From a candidate division FCPU426 bacterium (lineage in GTDB: Bacteria > Oederibacteriota > PGYV01 > Palsa-1178): 5,898 nt of DNA. The position numbers were made by a program, and so were the translations under genes. The first letter of the stretch is position 1; every line of letters begins with the position of its first letter. Positions 5,760 to 5,898 of this stretch are shown one piece after another. The notes beneath the pieces were generated by a model. That model worked only from the letters and a program-made list of their open reading frames with translations, did no database searches and was not told where the DNA came from. The DNA lies in contig PMTB01000259.1 of assembly GCA_003167475.1 (NCBI GenBank), forward strand, positions 1 through 5,898, written 5' to 3'.

Positions 5760-5896
5760 AAAGCCAAAAGACAAAAGCCAAAAGTAAAGTATCAAAGTAA
5801 TAAAGTAAGTGCAAGCAAGCCTTAAACCCGGCTCTCCTTAACAGTTATCAACTTTGCACTACTTGCCTTATTACTTAACTTTTGTCTTTTGGCTTT
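5760..5896. repeat. inverted repeat with short-unit arms, element 2
   Basis: It begins 12 bases past the LacI-type stop. The outer 18 bases (5760-5777, AAAGCCAAAAGACAAAAG) pair perfectly with 5879-5896; an inner block 5795-5804 pairs with 5867-5876 at 9 of 10 positions, and the match continues less evenly towards the centre. The left arm contains AAAAG at 5766, 5773 and 5780 (period 7), then AAAG at 5786, 5794 and 5802 (period 8). About 17 bases of the left arm (5778-5794) have almost no partner on the right. The inner ends are GTGCA (5809-5813) and TTTGCAC (5853-5859), enclosing the core TCTCCTTAACAGTTATCAAC (5833-5852). It may also end the LacI-type transcript. The window stops two bases past the element. 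Confidence 0.8.
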
Positions 5897-5898
5897 TG

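Noticed and set aside
4603..5896. Integron attC sites bracketing the LacI-type gene as a cassette
   Set aside because: The paired ends do not carry the RYYYAAC/GTTRRRY core arrangement in the right places, and no integrase is visible.

Overview
The window looks like a chromosomal segment of a Gram-negative (diderm) bacterium. It encodes a signal-peptide-bearing outer-membrane protein that joins a PorV/UPF0164-type beta-barrel to an OmpA peptidoglycan-binding domain. That build, the moderate base composition, and the mix of ATG, GTG and TTG starts with strong Shine-Dalgarno sequences would suit an uncultured lineage in the Elusimicrobia/Goldbacteria/Omnitrophica neighbourhood. That placement is a guess from protein style, not a measurement.

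Layout. Four genes lie on the minus strand and one on the plus strand. Reading the minus strand from right to left: a PorV-OmpA fusion with a TTG start (2480-4429), an IclR-family regulator 41 bases further on (1656-2438), a hairpin right after its stop, a regulatory gap with a promoter and operator-like dyads, a CelC-like family 5 glycoside hydrolase (324-1406), and the start of tRNA-guanine transglycosylase (tgt), which overlaps the hydrolase by 14 bases and runs off the left edge. A 313-base divergent gap (4430-4742) separates the PorV-OmpA gene from a plus-strand LacI-family regulator (4743-5747).

How the parts may work together. The hydrolase keeps a full GH5 catalytic set, has no signal peptide, and should cut short beta-glucans in the cytoplasm. 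Its promoter overlaps a palindrome resembling the IclR box, and an IclR-type gene sits immediately upstream, so local control by that protein is a reasonable hypothesis. From memory, the Clostridium thermocellum homologue CelC is controlled by a LacI-type protein, so the nearby LacI-type regulator is a second candidate.

The most unusual content is non-coding. The LacI-type gene is bracketed by two inverted-repeat elements, at 4603-4723 and 5760-5896. Their arms are built from short tandem units of different sequence (AGAACAT-type and CAAAAGM-type). Both share an inner GTGCA...TTTGCAC boundary and a related core, TCTCCTTWACARTT..CAAC. This suggests one repeat family with a conserved centre and interchangeable, self-complementary arms. 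A good promoter for the LacI-type gene lies inside the first element.
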